A DNA stretch of 64,000 nucleotides from Campylobacteraceae bacterium (lineage in GTDB: Bacteria > Campylobacterota > Campylobacteria > Campylobacterales > Campylobacteraceae). The stretch spans positions 62,001 to 126,000 of the forward strand of contig JAISAU010000012.1 of assembly GCA_031266555.1 (NCBI GenBank). Direction: 5' to 3'. A model generated the notes under the pieces. It did no database searches. It saw nothing but the letters and a program-made list of their open reading frames with translations, and was not told the DNA's origin. Shown one piece after another: positions 18,885 to 27,864 of this stretch (within the stretch, counting starts at the first letter, position 1; each line of letters starts with the position of its first letter). The position numbers and the translations under genes were made by a program.

Positions 18885-20166
18885 GAGAGTATCAAAACTA
18901 TTTATATGTCTACTGTTAGTATTTAGCAATGTGAATGTTTACGCGCAAGAGGTTCCTCAGACAAATATTTGCGATAACAACAAAGCCATGATAGTGTTTT
19001 TCAATGGAATAAGAAATACTCCAGAAGATGCCAAAGATTCATTGGGTGCGCTTAAAGCTTTGTACGGCGAGATAGATGGGAACGGCGAGAAAATCAAGTA
19101 CGAACTACTGTACAATCCGACTCTTGGTTTTTTTGACGATGTTTTTGAGGTACTCCAGCAAAGAAGCAACGAATATAATATGTTCTTTTTTGATCTTATA
19201 AGCGGTAGCGGCGCTTGGTATGAAAAAGCGAAAACTATGACGGATTTCGCAAATTTGGCGCTGTTTATGGAAGAGTTTATCTCATCGAAAGAGAGAGATA
19301 TTACGTTTTCTTTGATAAACGCTTCCCCAACAGCAGTTGATTATGCCGAACATAGAGTGCGGCTTGACACTTGGATGCTTGAAGGTAAAAAACTACTATT
19401 TGTAGCCCATTCTCAAGGAAATCTTTTCGCTAACGCCGCTTATGATTACGCCAAAAGCAAAGTAGGAGAAGAGTCTGTAAAAGTAGTGCATGTAGCTCCC
19501 GCGTCATTTAAGATAAACGGTCCGCACGTACTTGCCGATAAAGACCATGTCATATCGACTCTAAGGCTGTTAACAACCAATCAATTGCCGGAAGTTACGG
19601 ACAGTATACCCGAATACAATAAAAGACCGCCTGGATCTAATGACAGAATGGATAGATTGGGACACGGATTTGTCGAGATATATATAAATACGTATTTTAC
19701 CACTTCGCAAAGGGTAAGGCAATATATAAGGGAAGCTCTAAACTCTCTTGTCGCGCCGTCCGCGCAAGCTGTTTCAGGGTTTTTCACGGTAACTTTGACA
19801 TGGGACGGAGCAGGAGATGTGGACTTGCATGTAGACGAACCGGATAGGACGCATGTTTATTTTGCAAATCAGCAAGGAAGATCAGGACATTTGGACGTAG
19901 ATAATACGAATTCTTACGGACCTGAGCACTACTACGCTTCTTGCGACGCTAATATACTTCAACAAGGATTGTATTATGTTAAAATAAAAAATTACGCTAG
20001 AGCTGACGATAGAGTCGCCACTATCCAACTCGCTACAAAAAACAACGGCGTTATTGGAACGCTTGTAAGGAGTCTTGTAGGAAAGGGGAATGACTTAATC
20101 GATGTGTTTTATGTTACTCTTTTTCAAGAAGAAAACGGCGAGTATATTGTAACAATGCACGAATAG
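18877..20166 (+). CDS. Secreted alpha/beta-hydrolase (lipase-like) with C-terminal DUF2135-like domain
   Basis: A 429-residue exported protein. The signal peptide MSKRVSKLFICLLLVFSNVNVYA follows a GTG start with AAGGAG six bases upstream; a TTG-started frame from 18838 would hide the signal. The hydrolase part has a nucleophile elbow FVAHSQGNLFANA (Ser179) and a LGHGFVEIYI histidine segment (His263). From about residue 302 a beta-rich domain opens with LTWDGAGDVDLHVDEP and continues with YGPEHYYA; this resembles DUF2135-type domains of exported bacterial proteins. A lipase or esterase acting outside the cytoplasm is the best reading; substrate unknown. The pair with the lipoprotein interrupts the conserved heptose gene order. 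Confidence 0.75.
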   Translation: MSKRVSKLFICLLLVFSNVNVYAQEVPQTNICDNNKAMIVFFNGIRNTPEDAKDSLGALKALYGEIDGNGEKIKYELLYNPTLGFFDDVFEVLQQRSNEYNMFFFDLISGSGAWYEKAKTMTDFANLALFMEEFISSKERDITFSLINASPTAVDYAEHRVRLDTWMLEGKKLLFVAHSQGNLFANAAYDYAKSKVGEESVKVVHVAPASFKINGPHVLADKDHVISTLRLLTTNQLPEVTDSIPEYNKRPPGSNDRMDRLGHGFVEIYINTYFTTSQRVRQYIREALNSLVAPSAQAVSGFFTVTLTWDGAGDVDLHVDEPDRTHVYFANQQGRSGHLDVDNTNSYGPEHYYASCDANILQQGLYYVKIKNYARADDRVATIQLATKNNGVIGTLVRSLVGKGNDLIDVFYVTLFQEENGEYIVTMHE

Positions 20167-20734
20167 TATCGCATAAGCCGTATTTTTCATTTAAAATACG
20201 GCTAAAAAGAGATAGGTGAAGACAAACTAATGTTTGACAAAAGAGAGGTTTCGAATCCAAGTATAGCGTATCGTTACAATAAAGCTTACGCGCGATCATC
20301 TGTTTGGTCGCGTGAGTTTTAATCTTTACATGTAACTTTGAATATCTAAATTTCACATTACAAACTCTGCTTCCAAATAAAAGTTTGATCTTTGCATGTG
20401 GTGTTTAATGTCAACCTATCAACTATATCATTAATACTACAAGATTATTTTAATCTTTACATGTAAGTGGATGTTTGTTGGTTTTGGGGTTCAAAAAAGG
20501 ATTTCTGAATTTGGATAAAGAGATATCTTATCTACATGTATGAAATGTTTGAGTAAAAGCTACATTTGTTGCATATGAGTTCTATATGTATAAAGCATAA
20601 AAGCCTTTTAGCATTTTATTTTTTTTGAGGTTGGTGCGGTTGCTGGTATAAAAATAACAAACGCTATGCAATACAACACTTGTTTCAGTTTAATGAAAGC
20701 AGTTTCGCTCAAGAATAACCTTTTCTGATTAGTT
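20167..20734. other. 568-bp intergenic region with hairpin and three TACATGTA sites
   Basis: The region lies between convergent genes. It holds a long hairpin at its left end, TACATGTA at 20327, 20458 and 20533, and a weaker GC-rich inverted repeat around 20290-20313 followed by GTTTTAATC. A 30-codon frame (20230-20322, ATG, with AGGTGAAG a little upstream) begins MFDKREVSNPSIAYRYN; I do not recognise it and it may be chance. Nothing else is evident. Confidence 0.6.
20176..20203. terminator. Perfect 11-bp inverted repeat after the lipase-like gene
   Basis: AGCCGTATTTT and AAAATACGGCT form a perfect 11-bp stem with a six-base loop, ten bases after the stop codon. No downstream T-run is present on the plus strand, so it may act as an mRNA-stabilising hairpin or an imperfect terminator. 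Confidence 0.55.
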
Positions 20735-22732
20735 TCAATACGACTCTTTTTTAACCGTATAATTGACGTCGCATTTTACATGGTAGAGTTTCTCCAGATA
20801 CTTTTCTATAATTTTTAACTGTTTGTCGCTTATGCCGACATTTTGGACTATTTTGCCGTTCTCAAAAGTTACTGCTTGGCAAATAAGCATTTTATCTTTT
20901 TTGTATATTCGCATATAAGCCTCGCCTTCAAGTTTACCGTTTTTTGGTGTTATGATAAGTTTTTCTTGTTTTTTGCTGTTACAAGGAAGCTCGTCTATGG
21001 CAGCGGAGAACATTTTTGTTTCTATGGATGCATATGCTTTTTCTTCAATGACGCCGTTTTTGAATATTCCGCCATAATGGTTTTTATTACCTTTTTTATC
21101 GTCAAAATATATATAACCCTCTTTATTCATTGTTCCATTCTCAAAATATCCGACACATTTAATTTGCGGTGAGAGATACAGCTCTCCTAAACCTTTTATT
21201 TCTCCGTCTTGTGCGTCATCTATAAAAATATAGTTGCCGTTTGGGTAAAACATATTGCCGCTGACCACTTTCCCATCCCAAAAATTGCCGGCGAATATAC
21301 TGCCGTCAGGATAGCGCATTGTGCCTGTTCCGTTTGCCTTGCCGACATAAAATCCGTTCTTAGAGACTTTTTGATACTCCGTACCGATAATTTTATACTG
21401 TTCGTCAAACTCTTTTTCAAGCTTCGCTTTAGGCGCGCTTAGTATATGTTTAGCGTAAGAGAGAAGCTCTTTGCACGCCGCCATTTTTTCTTTGCCATTT
21501 GGTTTGTCTTTCAGATGAGTTTCCAAACGTTTCTCATACTCCAAAATGGGTGTTAAGTTATCCTGCGTTATATTGTATTCTATGCCGCCTTTTACAGACC
21601 AGTCAAAAAAATTCTCATCGTTTTCTGATGCGTTAAAATATCTAATCTCTTCATTCTCATAAAACTCAATACCATAGCCAAATGCGCAAGCGGCTTCTGC
21701 CCAGTCAATTTCTGTTTTGTCATAATATTTAACTTCGTGGTCATTGACAGAAGCGTCTATTCTGTAAAGTTTCCCATGCGTTTTTATCTGATTTAGAAAA
21801 AAATTCGCCAAAATGTCGTCGTTACCTTTCTCGTTTTTATATTTTACATTCCCATAGAGCGTAAATTGCTCCAATCTTTTGCGCTTTAAATATCTTGCTT
21901 TGACATCCGCGACATTTTTGGGTAAACCTTTTATCTTGTTCATATTTATCGTATCGGCGATTTGGGTCTGTTTTCCCGAAGAAATAGCGTACATCTTTTC
22001 TGTTTTGTCCACAAGCGGCGGTTTATCGTCCGCTAAAACTGCTTTATCGTTTTGCACAATAGATAATTTTCCCGTCGCGTAAAATTGCATTCCATACCTT
22101 AAGCCCAAAAAAGCCGCGGAGTCATAAACAACTACGCCGTTTTCTATAGGCGTCAAGTATTCGCTTTTTGCATATTCGTATCCTTTCTTATATAACTCGC
22201 TGTCATTTTCGGTATAAATATCAAACTTGAGATATCTGTCGTTCTTATATAATATCTCTTCGTTTAGTATTTTAGTTATGTAATAGATGGGCAGATATAT
22301 GCGTATTTTGCTCAAATTAAAAGAGTTTGTCATAATTGCGATGGGATTGATATGTGTCATGTCGGCGCTTTTATCAACTTTTATACGAAGTTTGCCGTCT
22401 TTTACATCTACGCTTTGAGGCTTTTCCCACTCGCCTTCTTCGGATTCTTGTATTATCGGAGGCGTCCATCTGCCGCTTGAATAAATCGTGGCAATAACCC
22501 AACCTAGCGGACTAACAATAATATCTTTTGATTTACCACTATAGTAGATGTTGACGCGCGCGTTTTTTATCATTTCTTTAGATAATTCCGCGCTCTCCTC
22601 TTTAGTTAAAAGCGGATAGAAAACGTCGGTTAATTCAAATTCAAACTCTTGCGTACCCATTTCCAATTCCTCACCGCTTGCCAATTGCGAAAAAACGACA
22701 AACAAGATAAACGCTATTATTATCTTTTTCAT
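20735..22732 (-). CDS. Exported MORN-repeat protein
   Basis: A 665-residue protein with a signal peptide (MKKIIIAFILFVVFSQLASG). The first ~450 residues are charged and unrecognised. From about 455 on there are MORN-type repeats: GKANGTGTMRYPDGSIFAG, SGNMFYPNGNYIF, KGLGELYLSP, CVGYFENGTMNKEGYIYF and YGGIFKNG. Bacterial exported MORN proteins are often repeat scaffolds on the cell surface or in the periplasm. The C-terminus carries DVNYT (~655-659), a PglB-type sequon. It lies convergent to the lipase-like operon, with gmhB about 140 bp upstream on the same strand. No precise function is assigned. Confidence 0.75.
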   Translation of the reverse strand: MKKIIIAFILFVVFSQLASGEELEMGTQEFEFELTDVFYPLLTKEESAELSKEMIKNARVNIYYSGKSKDIIVSPLGWVIATIYSSGRWTPPIIQESEEGEWEKPQSVDVKDGKLRIKVDKSADMTHINPIAIMTNSFNLSKIRIYLPIYYITKILNEEILYKNDRYLKFDIYTENDSELYKKGYEYAKSEYLTPIENGVVVYDSAAFLGLRYGMQFYATGKLSIVQNDKAVLADDKPPLVDKTEKMYAISSGKQTQIADTINMNKIKGLPKNVADVKARYLKRKRLEQFTLYGNVKYKNEKGNDDILANFFLNQIKTHGKLYRIDASVNDHEVKYYDKTEIDWAEAACAFGYGIEFYENEEIRYFNASENDENFFDWSVKGGIEYNITQDNLTPILEYEKRLETHLKDKPNGKEKMAACKELLSYAKHILSAPKAKLEKEFDEQYKIIGTEYQKVSKNGFYVGKANGTGTMRYPDGSIFAGNFWDGKVVSGNMFYPNGNYIFIDDAQDGEIKGLGELYLSPQIKCVGYFENGTMNKEGYIYFDDKKGNKNHYGGIFKNGVIEEKAYASIETKMFSAAIDELPCNSKKQEKLIITPKNGKLEGEAYMRIYKKDKMLICQAVTFENGKIVQNVGISDKQLKIIEKYLEKLYHVKCDVNYTVKKESY

Positions 22733-22873
22733 AAATATCCTTATTATAGTGTAAATCTCATCACCTTATTGTCGCGTCTATCATTTTGCTCTTTCCCTGC
22801 GATAATAAAAAAAGAGTTTTATTTGCAACAGCAAAAAGAACGAGGCAAATTTTGCGCCTTATATTCAGCAAGC

Positions 22874-23386
22874 TTATAATACAAATTTCATCGATTCTTT
22901 TAAAGATTTGATATTGTGAGCATTTGCGCATTCCTCCTCGCCAATATAGATGAGATTTTTAACCCCTGCTCTAAGTCCAGCCTCAATATCGCTTATCTTA
23001 TCTCCAATAAGCCACGAAACGCTCATATTTATATTAAACTCTTTTTTCGCGTCAAGCAGCATTTTAGGGTTTGGTTTTCGGCATTTGCAATTTGTTTCGG
23101 GTGAATGAGGACAATAGTAGATTTTTGTTATGGTTATGCCGTTATCGTTAAACTCTTTTAACATGTACTGGCTTAAAGATAAAAAATCATTCTCGCTATA
23201 GTAACCTCTCGCGATTCCGGATTGATTTGTCACTATAAATAAAAGATAACCACACTTTTGAAAATACTTTAACGCTTCAAAAACACCATCTGTAAAAATG
23301 AAATCCTCTTGTTTGTATACATACCCTATGTCTTCGTTTATCACGCCATCTCTATCTAAAAAAATCGCCTTGTTTTGCATCGCCAT
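22874..23386 (-). CDS. gmhB: D-glycero-D-manno-heptose 1,7-bisphosphate phosphatase GmhB
   Basis: A 170-residue HAD-superfamily phosphatase, the missing step of ADP-heptose synthesis in this window. FLDRDGVIN (residues ~9-17) carries the catalytic Asp pair, VTNQSGIARGY is motif II, CPHSPETNCKCRKP holds the zinc-binding Cys/His set typical of GmhB, and LIGDKISDIEAG is the C-terminal HAD motif. MAMQ or MQ are both possible starts. It is separated from the hldD-hldE-gmhA operon by the 4.6-kb insert. Confidence 0.92.
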   Translation of the reverse strand: MAMQNKAIFLDRDGVINEDIGYVYKQEDFIFTDGVFEALKYFQKCGYLLFIVTNQSGIARGYYSENDFLSLSQYMLKEFNDNGITITKIYYCPHSPETNCKCRKPNPKMLLDAKKEFNINMSVSWLIGDKISDIEAGLRAGVKNLIYIGEEECANAHNIKSLKESMKFVL

Positions 23387-23456
23387 TCCTACTTTTTGCG
23401 CATATTAGCAAAACGATATTATACTGTCAATATAGGAAAAATTAAAGTCATTTGGC

Positions 23457-23462
23457 TATAAT
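23457..23462 (+). promoter_or_regulatory. Candidate -10 element for the cytochrome c gene
   Basis: TATAAT 31 bp before the GTG start, with AAGGAG at 23481-23486. It lies in the divergent gap between gmhB and the cytochrome gene. Confidence 0.45.
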
Positions 23463-23492
23463 TTGAGAAATTCCATATTAAAGGAGAAAAGT

Positions 23493-23825
23493 GTGAATAT
23501 AGGCAAGATTATTACCATTGCGGCTTTAATTATAGGCGCTGCGACTGTAGCTAACGCTGCTAATGCTACCGATGGCGCTACGATTTTTAAACGTTGTGTG
23601 GTCTGTCACGGGAAAAGCGCTGAAAAAGTTCCTCCGGGAGGTTCAATAGTATCCGCTACATTGTCTGCTGAGGAGATAAAAAAATCGTTGAAGCTTTATA
23701 AAACCGACAAAGAACACGGCGGAAAAATGAAAGCCAGCATGCAAATCCAAGTCAAACCTTTATCTGATGAAGATATTGACACTGTGGCAGATTATATCTT
23801 TAAAAATTTTCATATCGAGAAATAA
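23493..23825 (+). CDS. Periplasmic monohaem cytochrome c (c553-like)
   Basis: A 110-residue exported c-type cytochrome. The signal peptide NIGKIITIAALIIGAATVANA precedes ATDGATIFKRCVVCHGKS, with haem motif CVVCH. A conserved Met for the sixth ligand is likely in MKASMQIQVKPLSDEDIDTVADYIF. The GTG start follows AAGGAG; a longer frame from 23463 would add ten residues ahead of the signal peptide. In Campylobacter the equivalent gene sits at the same place next to gmhB and ccoS. The likely role is electron transfer to the cbb3 oxidase or a peroxidase. Confidence 0.88.
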   Translation: MNIGKIITIAALIIGAATVANAANATDGATIFKRCVVCHGKSAEKVPPGGSIVSATLSAEEIKKSLKLYKTDKEHGGKMKASMQIQVKPLSDEDIDTVADYIFKNFHIEK

Positions 23826-23831
23826 AACTTT

Positions 23832-23857
23832 AGCCGCCTAAAAGGCGGTTATTTTTA
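23832..23857 (+). terminator. Rho-independent terminator after cytochrome c
   Basis: CCGCCT-AAA-AGGCGG (23834-23848) forms a 6-bp GC-rich stem followed by TTATTTTT, seven bases after the stop codon. Confidence 0.8.
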
Positions 23858-23910
23858 TACATGTAAGCGTAAAATATTATAGTTTTTAGTTTTCAAAACA
23901 TTGTCGCAAG

Positions 23911-24144
23911 TTAATCGGGCGGACGATAACCTTTTTCTTTTTTTCTTTTTATAGCCTCTTTTTTTCTTTTTTCAAGCATAACGGCTTCATTTAATTCATC
24001 TACGCCATCAGAGTGTACAGCGTCTAAAAATTTGCTCCTATCTTCAAGCTGACCGGTTTTTAGCGCCCAGATAAAAGCTAAAACAAAAAATGTTCCCAAA
24101 AATAGCGAAACGCCTATCATCATAGCTAAAATTATCGTATCCAT
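23911..24144 (-). CDS. ccoS: cbb3-type cytochrome oxidase assembly protein CcoS
   Basis: A 77-residue small membrane protein. One N-terminal transmembrane segment (ILAMMIGVSLFLGTFFVLAFIWAL) is followed by the family hallmark KTGQLEDRS and a charged tail. CcoS is needed to insert haem b and copper cofactors into cbb3 oxidase. It follows ccoI by one base, the usual ccoI-ccoS order. The tail is extended and Lys/Glu-rich compared with proteobacterial CcoS. Confidence 0.9.
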   Translation of the reverse strand: MDTIILAMMIGVSLFLGTFFVLAFIWALKTGQLEDRSKFLDAVHSDGVDELNEAVMLEKRKKEAIKRKKEKGYRPPD

Positions 24145-24145
24145 T

Positions 24146-26533
24146 TTATTCCTTTATTTTTATTCTTAAAGCGTTCGCTACTACGATAAGAGAACTAAAC
24201 GACATAGATATAGCCGCTATGAGCGGCATAACAAATCCGCTTATAGCTAGTGGAATAGTCGTGGCATTGTACAAAATGGAAAACGCAATATTTTGTTTCA
24301 CGCTTTTATACGTTCTTTTTGACACTTCAAACGCTGTACTAAGAGCCTTCAAAGAATCACTCATCAAAACTATATCGCTGACGTTTACCGCGATATCCGT
24401 TCCGCTTCCAAGAGATATGGCTATATCGCTTTTCGCAAGCGCTATCGTATCGTTTATACCATCGCCCGCCATAACGACTTTTTTACCTTGTTTTCTTAAA
24501 TTTTCAATGAAGTCGGCTTTATCTTGCGGCAACAAAGAGTGATAAAATTTGTCTATTCCGACTGCTTTTGCTATTTTACTCGCGGCATTACCGTTGTCGC
24601 CAGTTAACATAACAACATCAACGCCCATATTTTTTATTTTTTTTATCGCCTCTTTCGCATCATCGCGCGGCGTGTCTTCCAATATAAACCTCGCTGCTAT
24701 TTTATCTCCTACGACAAACCAAAAATTTGTTCCGCCCTCGTCCTTACATGTAAAGCCAAAATCGCTCATTAATTTAGCGTTTCCGCCGATTATTCGCGTA
24801 TTTTTATATGTCGCTGTCACACCTTTTGCCTCAATCGCTTTGATATTTTCAAGGGTCATCTTTTCTAAAATATCTTTTTGCAAATATTTCGCTATACCTA
24901 TACTTACTGGATGAAGAGAACTTTTTGTTAGTGAAAAAAGCAGCGACGCGTCGTATTTTTCATAGTTTTCAACTTTTATCACTTCAGGTTTTCCTATCGT
25001 TATAGTTCCTGTTTTGTCTAAAGCCAGCACATCGCACTTCGCGAGACTTTCCAGAAATACAGTCTCTTTAAAGAGCACTCCTCTTTTAGCTCCTACTCCA
25101 AGTCCCACAAGAGTGCTAACCGGCGTAGCGAGTCCCAGTGCGCACGGACACGCTATAACAATTACCGAAATGGCTACTATTAAAGCTTGATTGAAATTTG
25201 TGCCGTACCACCAACAAAGCAATGTTGCAAAAGCTATAAAAAGAATTGTGGAGGAGAATTTTTTTGATATTTGATTTGCCAATTGTTCTATACGAGGTTT
25301 TTTAACTAAAGCGTTTTCCAGCAGCGTCGCTATTTTACTTACTGTAGAATCTTTTGCCGTCAATGAGGCTTTGTATGTTATAACGCTGTCAAGACAGATT
25401 GTGCCGCTTGTTATTTTATCGCCCTTTATTTTTAGAACAGGGATGCTTTCGCCGCTTATGCTTGATTCGTCGAACGAACCTTCACCATTTTCGCAAATAC
25501 CGTCTATAACAACTTTTTCACTCGGCTTTAACTCTATAAAATCTCCTATTTTGACGCCATCTGCATTGATATACTCTTTTTTGCCCTTTTTTATCACAAG
25601 CACTTCGCTTGGCAATACGCCGGATATCGAATCAAGCGTATCGACAGCTTTTTTCCTCATCAAAACTTCTAAAAATTTTCCCGCGAAAACAAATGTTATT
25701 ATCATTGTAACGGAGTCAAAATAAGGCTCTCCGATACCGCTTAGCATTACATAAATCGAATAAACATAAGCGAGGCTTGAACCGGAAGCTATCAGCAAAT
25801 CCATAGTCGCGAAACCGTTTTTTAAACCGTAGTAAGCGCCTTTAAAAAATGCCGAACCGGTAAAAAAAAGCGTTGGAGTGGCTATCAAAAATTCCGCGAA
25901 TGTGAGAATGTTTTTCACATTTTGCTCAATTCCGAAAAAGTACCCGTAATATTGGACTATCGCTATCCACATAATGTTCATTACCGCAAATATGCCAAAC
26001 GCCAATCTCGAATAATATTCGCGTCTTGCCGCGTTAGCTTGGCTCTCTTGTAGTCTTGAGTCGTACGGATACGCGTTGTAGCCTATGCTTCTTATGGTTT
26101 CTATGATTTTTGACAAAGAGATAACTTCAGGATCCCAAACTATTTTCGCTTTATTGTTTACTTGGGAGATATTGGCTTCTATAACGCCTTCAGTTTTATG
26201 TAAGATTTTTTCATTTAGCCATATGCAAGCGGCGCAGTGTATATCTGCAATTATCAAAGAAACTTCGCACAAACCGTCTTTTTCTCTGATATATTTTTTT
26301 TGGAAACCTTGCATGTCAAATCTTTGTAAATCATCGTTCGCCGGCTTGGGAGGTTTTAGTGAAATAAAACCTTTTTTATCATAAAAACCTTCAAGCCCTT
26401 CGTCTTTTAAAATGTGAAAAATACCTTGACATCCTTTACAGCAAAAGTTTTTGGAAGGAGAAAACGTCTCGTCTTTTATCAAAATCTTTTCATCGTATTC
26501 AAGTCCGCAGTGATCGCATCTTGTTTTTGACAT
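24146..26533 (-). CDS. ccoI: Copper-translocating P-type ATPase CcoI/FixI
   Basis: A P1B-type ATPase of ~795 residues that exports copper for cbb3 oxidase assembly. The N-terminus has a metal-binding region (CDHCGLEYDE and FCCKGCQGIF) typical of the CcoI/FixI group, then an HMA domain with CAACIW. The transmembrane copper site is CPC in VIACPCALGLATPVS. The catalytic phosphorylation motif is DKTGTIT, the hinge is MAGDGINDT, and the actuator loop is SSISGESIP. I chose the ATG beginning MSKTRCDHCG, with AAAGAAG upstream; the longer frame to 26635 begins with an unrelated hydrophobic stretch. It forms an operon with ccoS. Confidence 0.93.
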   Translation of the reverse strand: MSKTRCDHCGLEYDEKILIKDETFSPSKNFCCKGCQGIFHILKDEGLEGFYDKKGFISLKPPKPANDDLQRFDMQGFQKKYIREKDGLCEVSLIIADIHCAACIWLNEKILHKTEGVIEANISQVNNKAKIVWDPEVISLSKIIETIRSIGYNAYPYDSRLQESQANAARREYYSRLAFGIFAVMNIMWIAIVQYYGYFFGIEQNVKNILTFAEFLIATPTLFFTGSAFFKGAYYGLKNGFATMDLLIASGSSLAYVYSIYVMLSGIGEPYFDSVTMIITFVFAGKFLEVLMRKKAVDTLDSISGVLPSEVLVIKKGKKEYINADGVKIGDFIELKPSEKVVIDGICENGEGSFDESSISGESIPVLKIKGDKITSGTICLDSVITYKASLTAKDSTVSKIATLLENALVKKPRIEQLANQISKKFSSTILFIAFATLLCWWYGTNFNQALIVAISVIVIACPCALGLATPVSTLVGLGVGAKRGVLFKETVFLESLAKCDVLALDKTGTITIGKPEVIKVENYEKYDASLLFSLTKSSLHPVSIGIAKYLQKDILEKMTLENIKAIEAKGVTATYKNTRIIGGNAKLMSDFGFTCKDEGGTNFWFVVGDKIAARFILEDTPRDDAKEAIKKIKNMGVDVVMLTGDNGNAASKIAKAVGIDKFYHSLLPQDKADFIENLRKQGKKVVMAGDGINDTIALAKSDIAISLGSGTDIAVNVSDIVLMSDSLKALSTAFEVSKRTYKSVKQNIAFSILYNATTIPLAISGFVMPLIAAISMSFSSLIVVANALRIKIKE

Positions 26534-27039
26534 GTATCTTCTTTGTTTTGAGCAAAATCGTTTCGCAATTATATGGAAAATTATCAAAAAAGTTATTGAA
26601 ATGGTTTGATGATAAATAAAATACGGCAGTTTCAAAACTTTTTAATCGTTACCATATCCTCAAAAAATATTAATCGATAATTTTATCCATAAAAGTTTTA
26701 TTTAATATAAACTTTTGTAAAATTTATATAACTTTTGCAAGAAGGTAAAATGGCTAAGATTAGCTTAAGAAAAATCCGCAGAAGGAGAGATAACCTTAAT
26801 AGAAGCTTAAACCATCTACTTTTAAATTTTATAAATTTTCCCTCAAGTTCCATAATTAGTGTCAAAACATATCTACATGTATGGTTTTTTCGATTTTTAG
26901 CGATAACAAAAAATAGTTACCTTAACATGTGGGCTTTTCATTCAACTTCTCGTTTTTTTAGTATCCCGAATATTCAAACTTTTCATTTTTTCTACTATAT
27001 GTATCAACAAAACAAAAAATCTTTTCACAAGGAGTTAGT
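26534..27039. other. Intergenic region upstream of the Gly/Ser lipoprotein
   Basis: An AT-rich divergent gap of about 500 bp. It contains TACATGTA at 26874 and a strong CACAAGGAG ribosome binding site just before the lipoprotein ATG. A 97-codon frame from the ATG at 26750 overlaps the lipoprotein start; it follows an AGAAGG site, but its translation is rich in aromatic and basic residues with no recognisable family. I do not call it a gene. Confidence 0.5.
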
Positions 27040-27771
27040 ATGAAACATTTACTAAAGTTGAGCTTTATAGCTCTTGTTGTGTTGTTTTTTACAGGTTGCG
27101 GAGGTGGAAGTAGCGGCAGCAGCGCTTATCAGGCGGCGGAAACCGACGATATATCTTTGTTTATGTCTGATTTTCCAACGCTTGGTACTTCAGGATTTAC
27201 CCCAAACTACGAATATAAGAGTGTAAATTACTACGATAACTCTTCCGCGGATTTAGCGATAGCCGTTAACGCCACATTGGTAAACGAGAAAGATTTTAAT
27301 ATCACTTACGAGTACTATGTAGATATTGATAATTTTTACTATGGTTACGAGCTAAATAGTCCTTCCGCTAAAGATTTGGAATACGCGGGCGCTTCTGCTA
27401 GTGCCTCCTATGGTTCATCATCTGCGAGTATATATCTTGAAGCCAACAGAACCATATCAAACGGCGAATTTACCGATATATTTGGAGAAATAGACGCTGA
27501 TTTGCTTCATGAAGTCAGCATTGAGTCGGAATACGAAGGCGATATGAGCGCGAAGTTCGCCGAATATTACGCCGAAATAACAAAAATCGGAGGGTTTTTT
27601 GATATAGCGGGTGACGCGTCGTATATCTATTGCAATATGTACAGTCATACGTCTGATGCTCGTTGGGGTTGTGACAAGGATTTGGAGGGAGGTCAATACA
27701 GTTTTACTCTTTATGTTGACAAAACATCGTCCATATCTACGGTTGAATTTTATAAATATTTAAATTATTAG
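27040..27771 (+). CDS. Putative surface lipoprotein with Gly/Ser linker
   Basis: A 243-residue predicted lipoprotein. The signal peptide ends in LFFTGC (Cys20), followed by GGGSSGSS, the same type of linker as the lipoprotein at 36.1 kb. The mature part is acidic, tyrosine- and serine-rich and probably beta-structured, with Cys residues near the C-terminus. It contains DFNIT (85-89), a complete PglB-type sequon, so it may be N-glycosylated. The start has a clear CACAAGGAG site. I do not recognise the family. A long perfect hairpin follows the gene. Confidence 0.72.
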   Translation: MKHLLKLSFIALVVLFFTGCGGGSSGSSAYQAAETDDISLFMSDFPTLGTSGFTPNYEYKSVNYYDNSSADLAIAVNATLVNEKDFNITYEYYVDIDNFYYGYELNSPSAKDLEYAGASASASYGSSSASIYLEANRTISNGEFTDIFGEIDADLLHEVSIESEYEGDMSAKFAEYYAEITKIGGFFDIAGDASYIYCNMYSHTSDARWGCDKDLEGGQYSFTLYVDKTSSISTVEFYKYLNY

Positions 27772-27787
27772 CCAAGTTTCCAACGTT

Positions 27788-27823
27788 ATCAAGATAAGCG
27801 GAATCCTCGCTTATCTTGATTTA
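27788..27823. terminator. Perfect 13-bp inverted repeat between convergent genes
   Basis: ATCAAGATAAGCG (27788-27800) and CGCTTATCTTGAT (27808-27820) pair perfectly with a 7-base loop. It lies between the lipoprotein and the convergent ACT-domain gene and probably ends transcription from one or both sides, although the T-run is short. Confidence 0.65.
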
Positions 27824-27864
27824 CAAAAGCAGGGCATGGCAACTTGAGGACAAAACCGTAAATT

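Noticed and set aside
20230-20322. 30-codon frame MFDKREVSNPS... in the 20-kb gap
   Set aside because: Too short to support without conservation; recorded only in the description of the gap.
26735-27043. A 102-codon plus-strand frame ahead of the 27-kb lipoprotein
   Set aside because: Its translation is rich in aromatic and basic residues, has no recognisable domain and overlaps the lipoprotein start; the region reads like an AT-rich leader.
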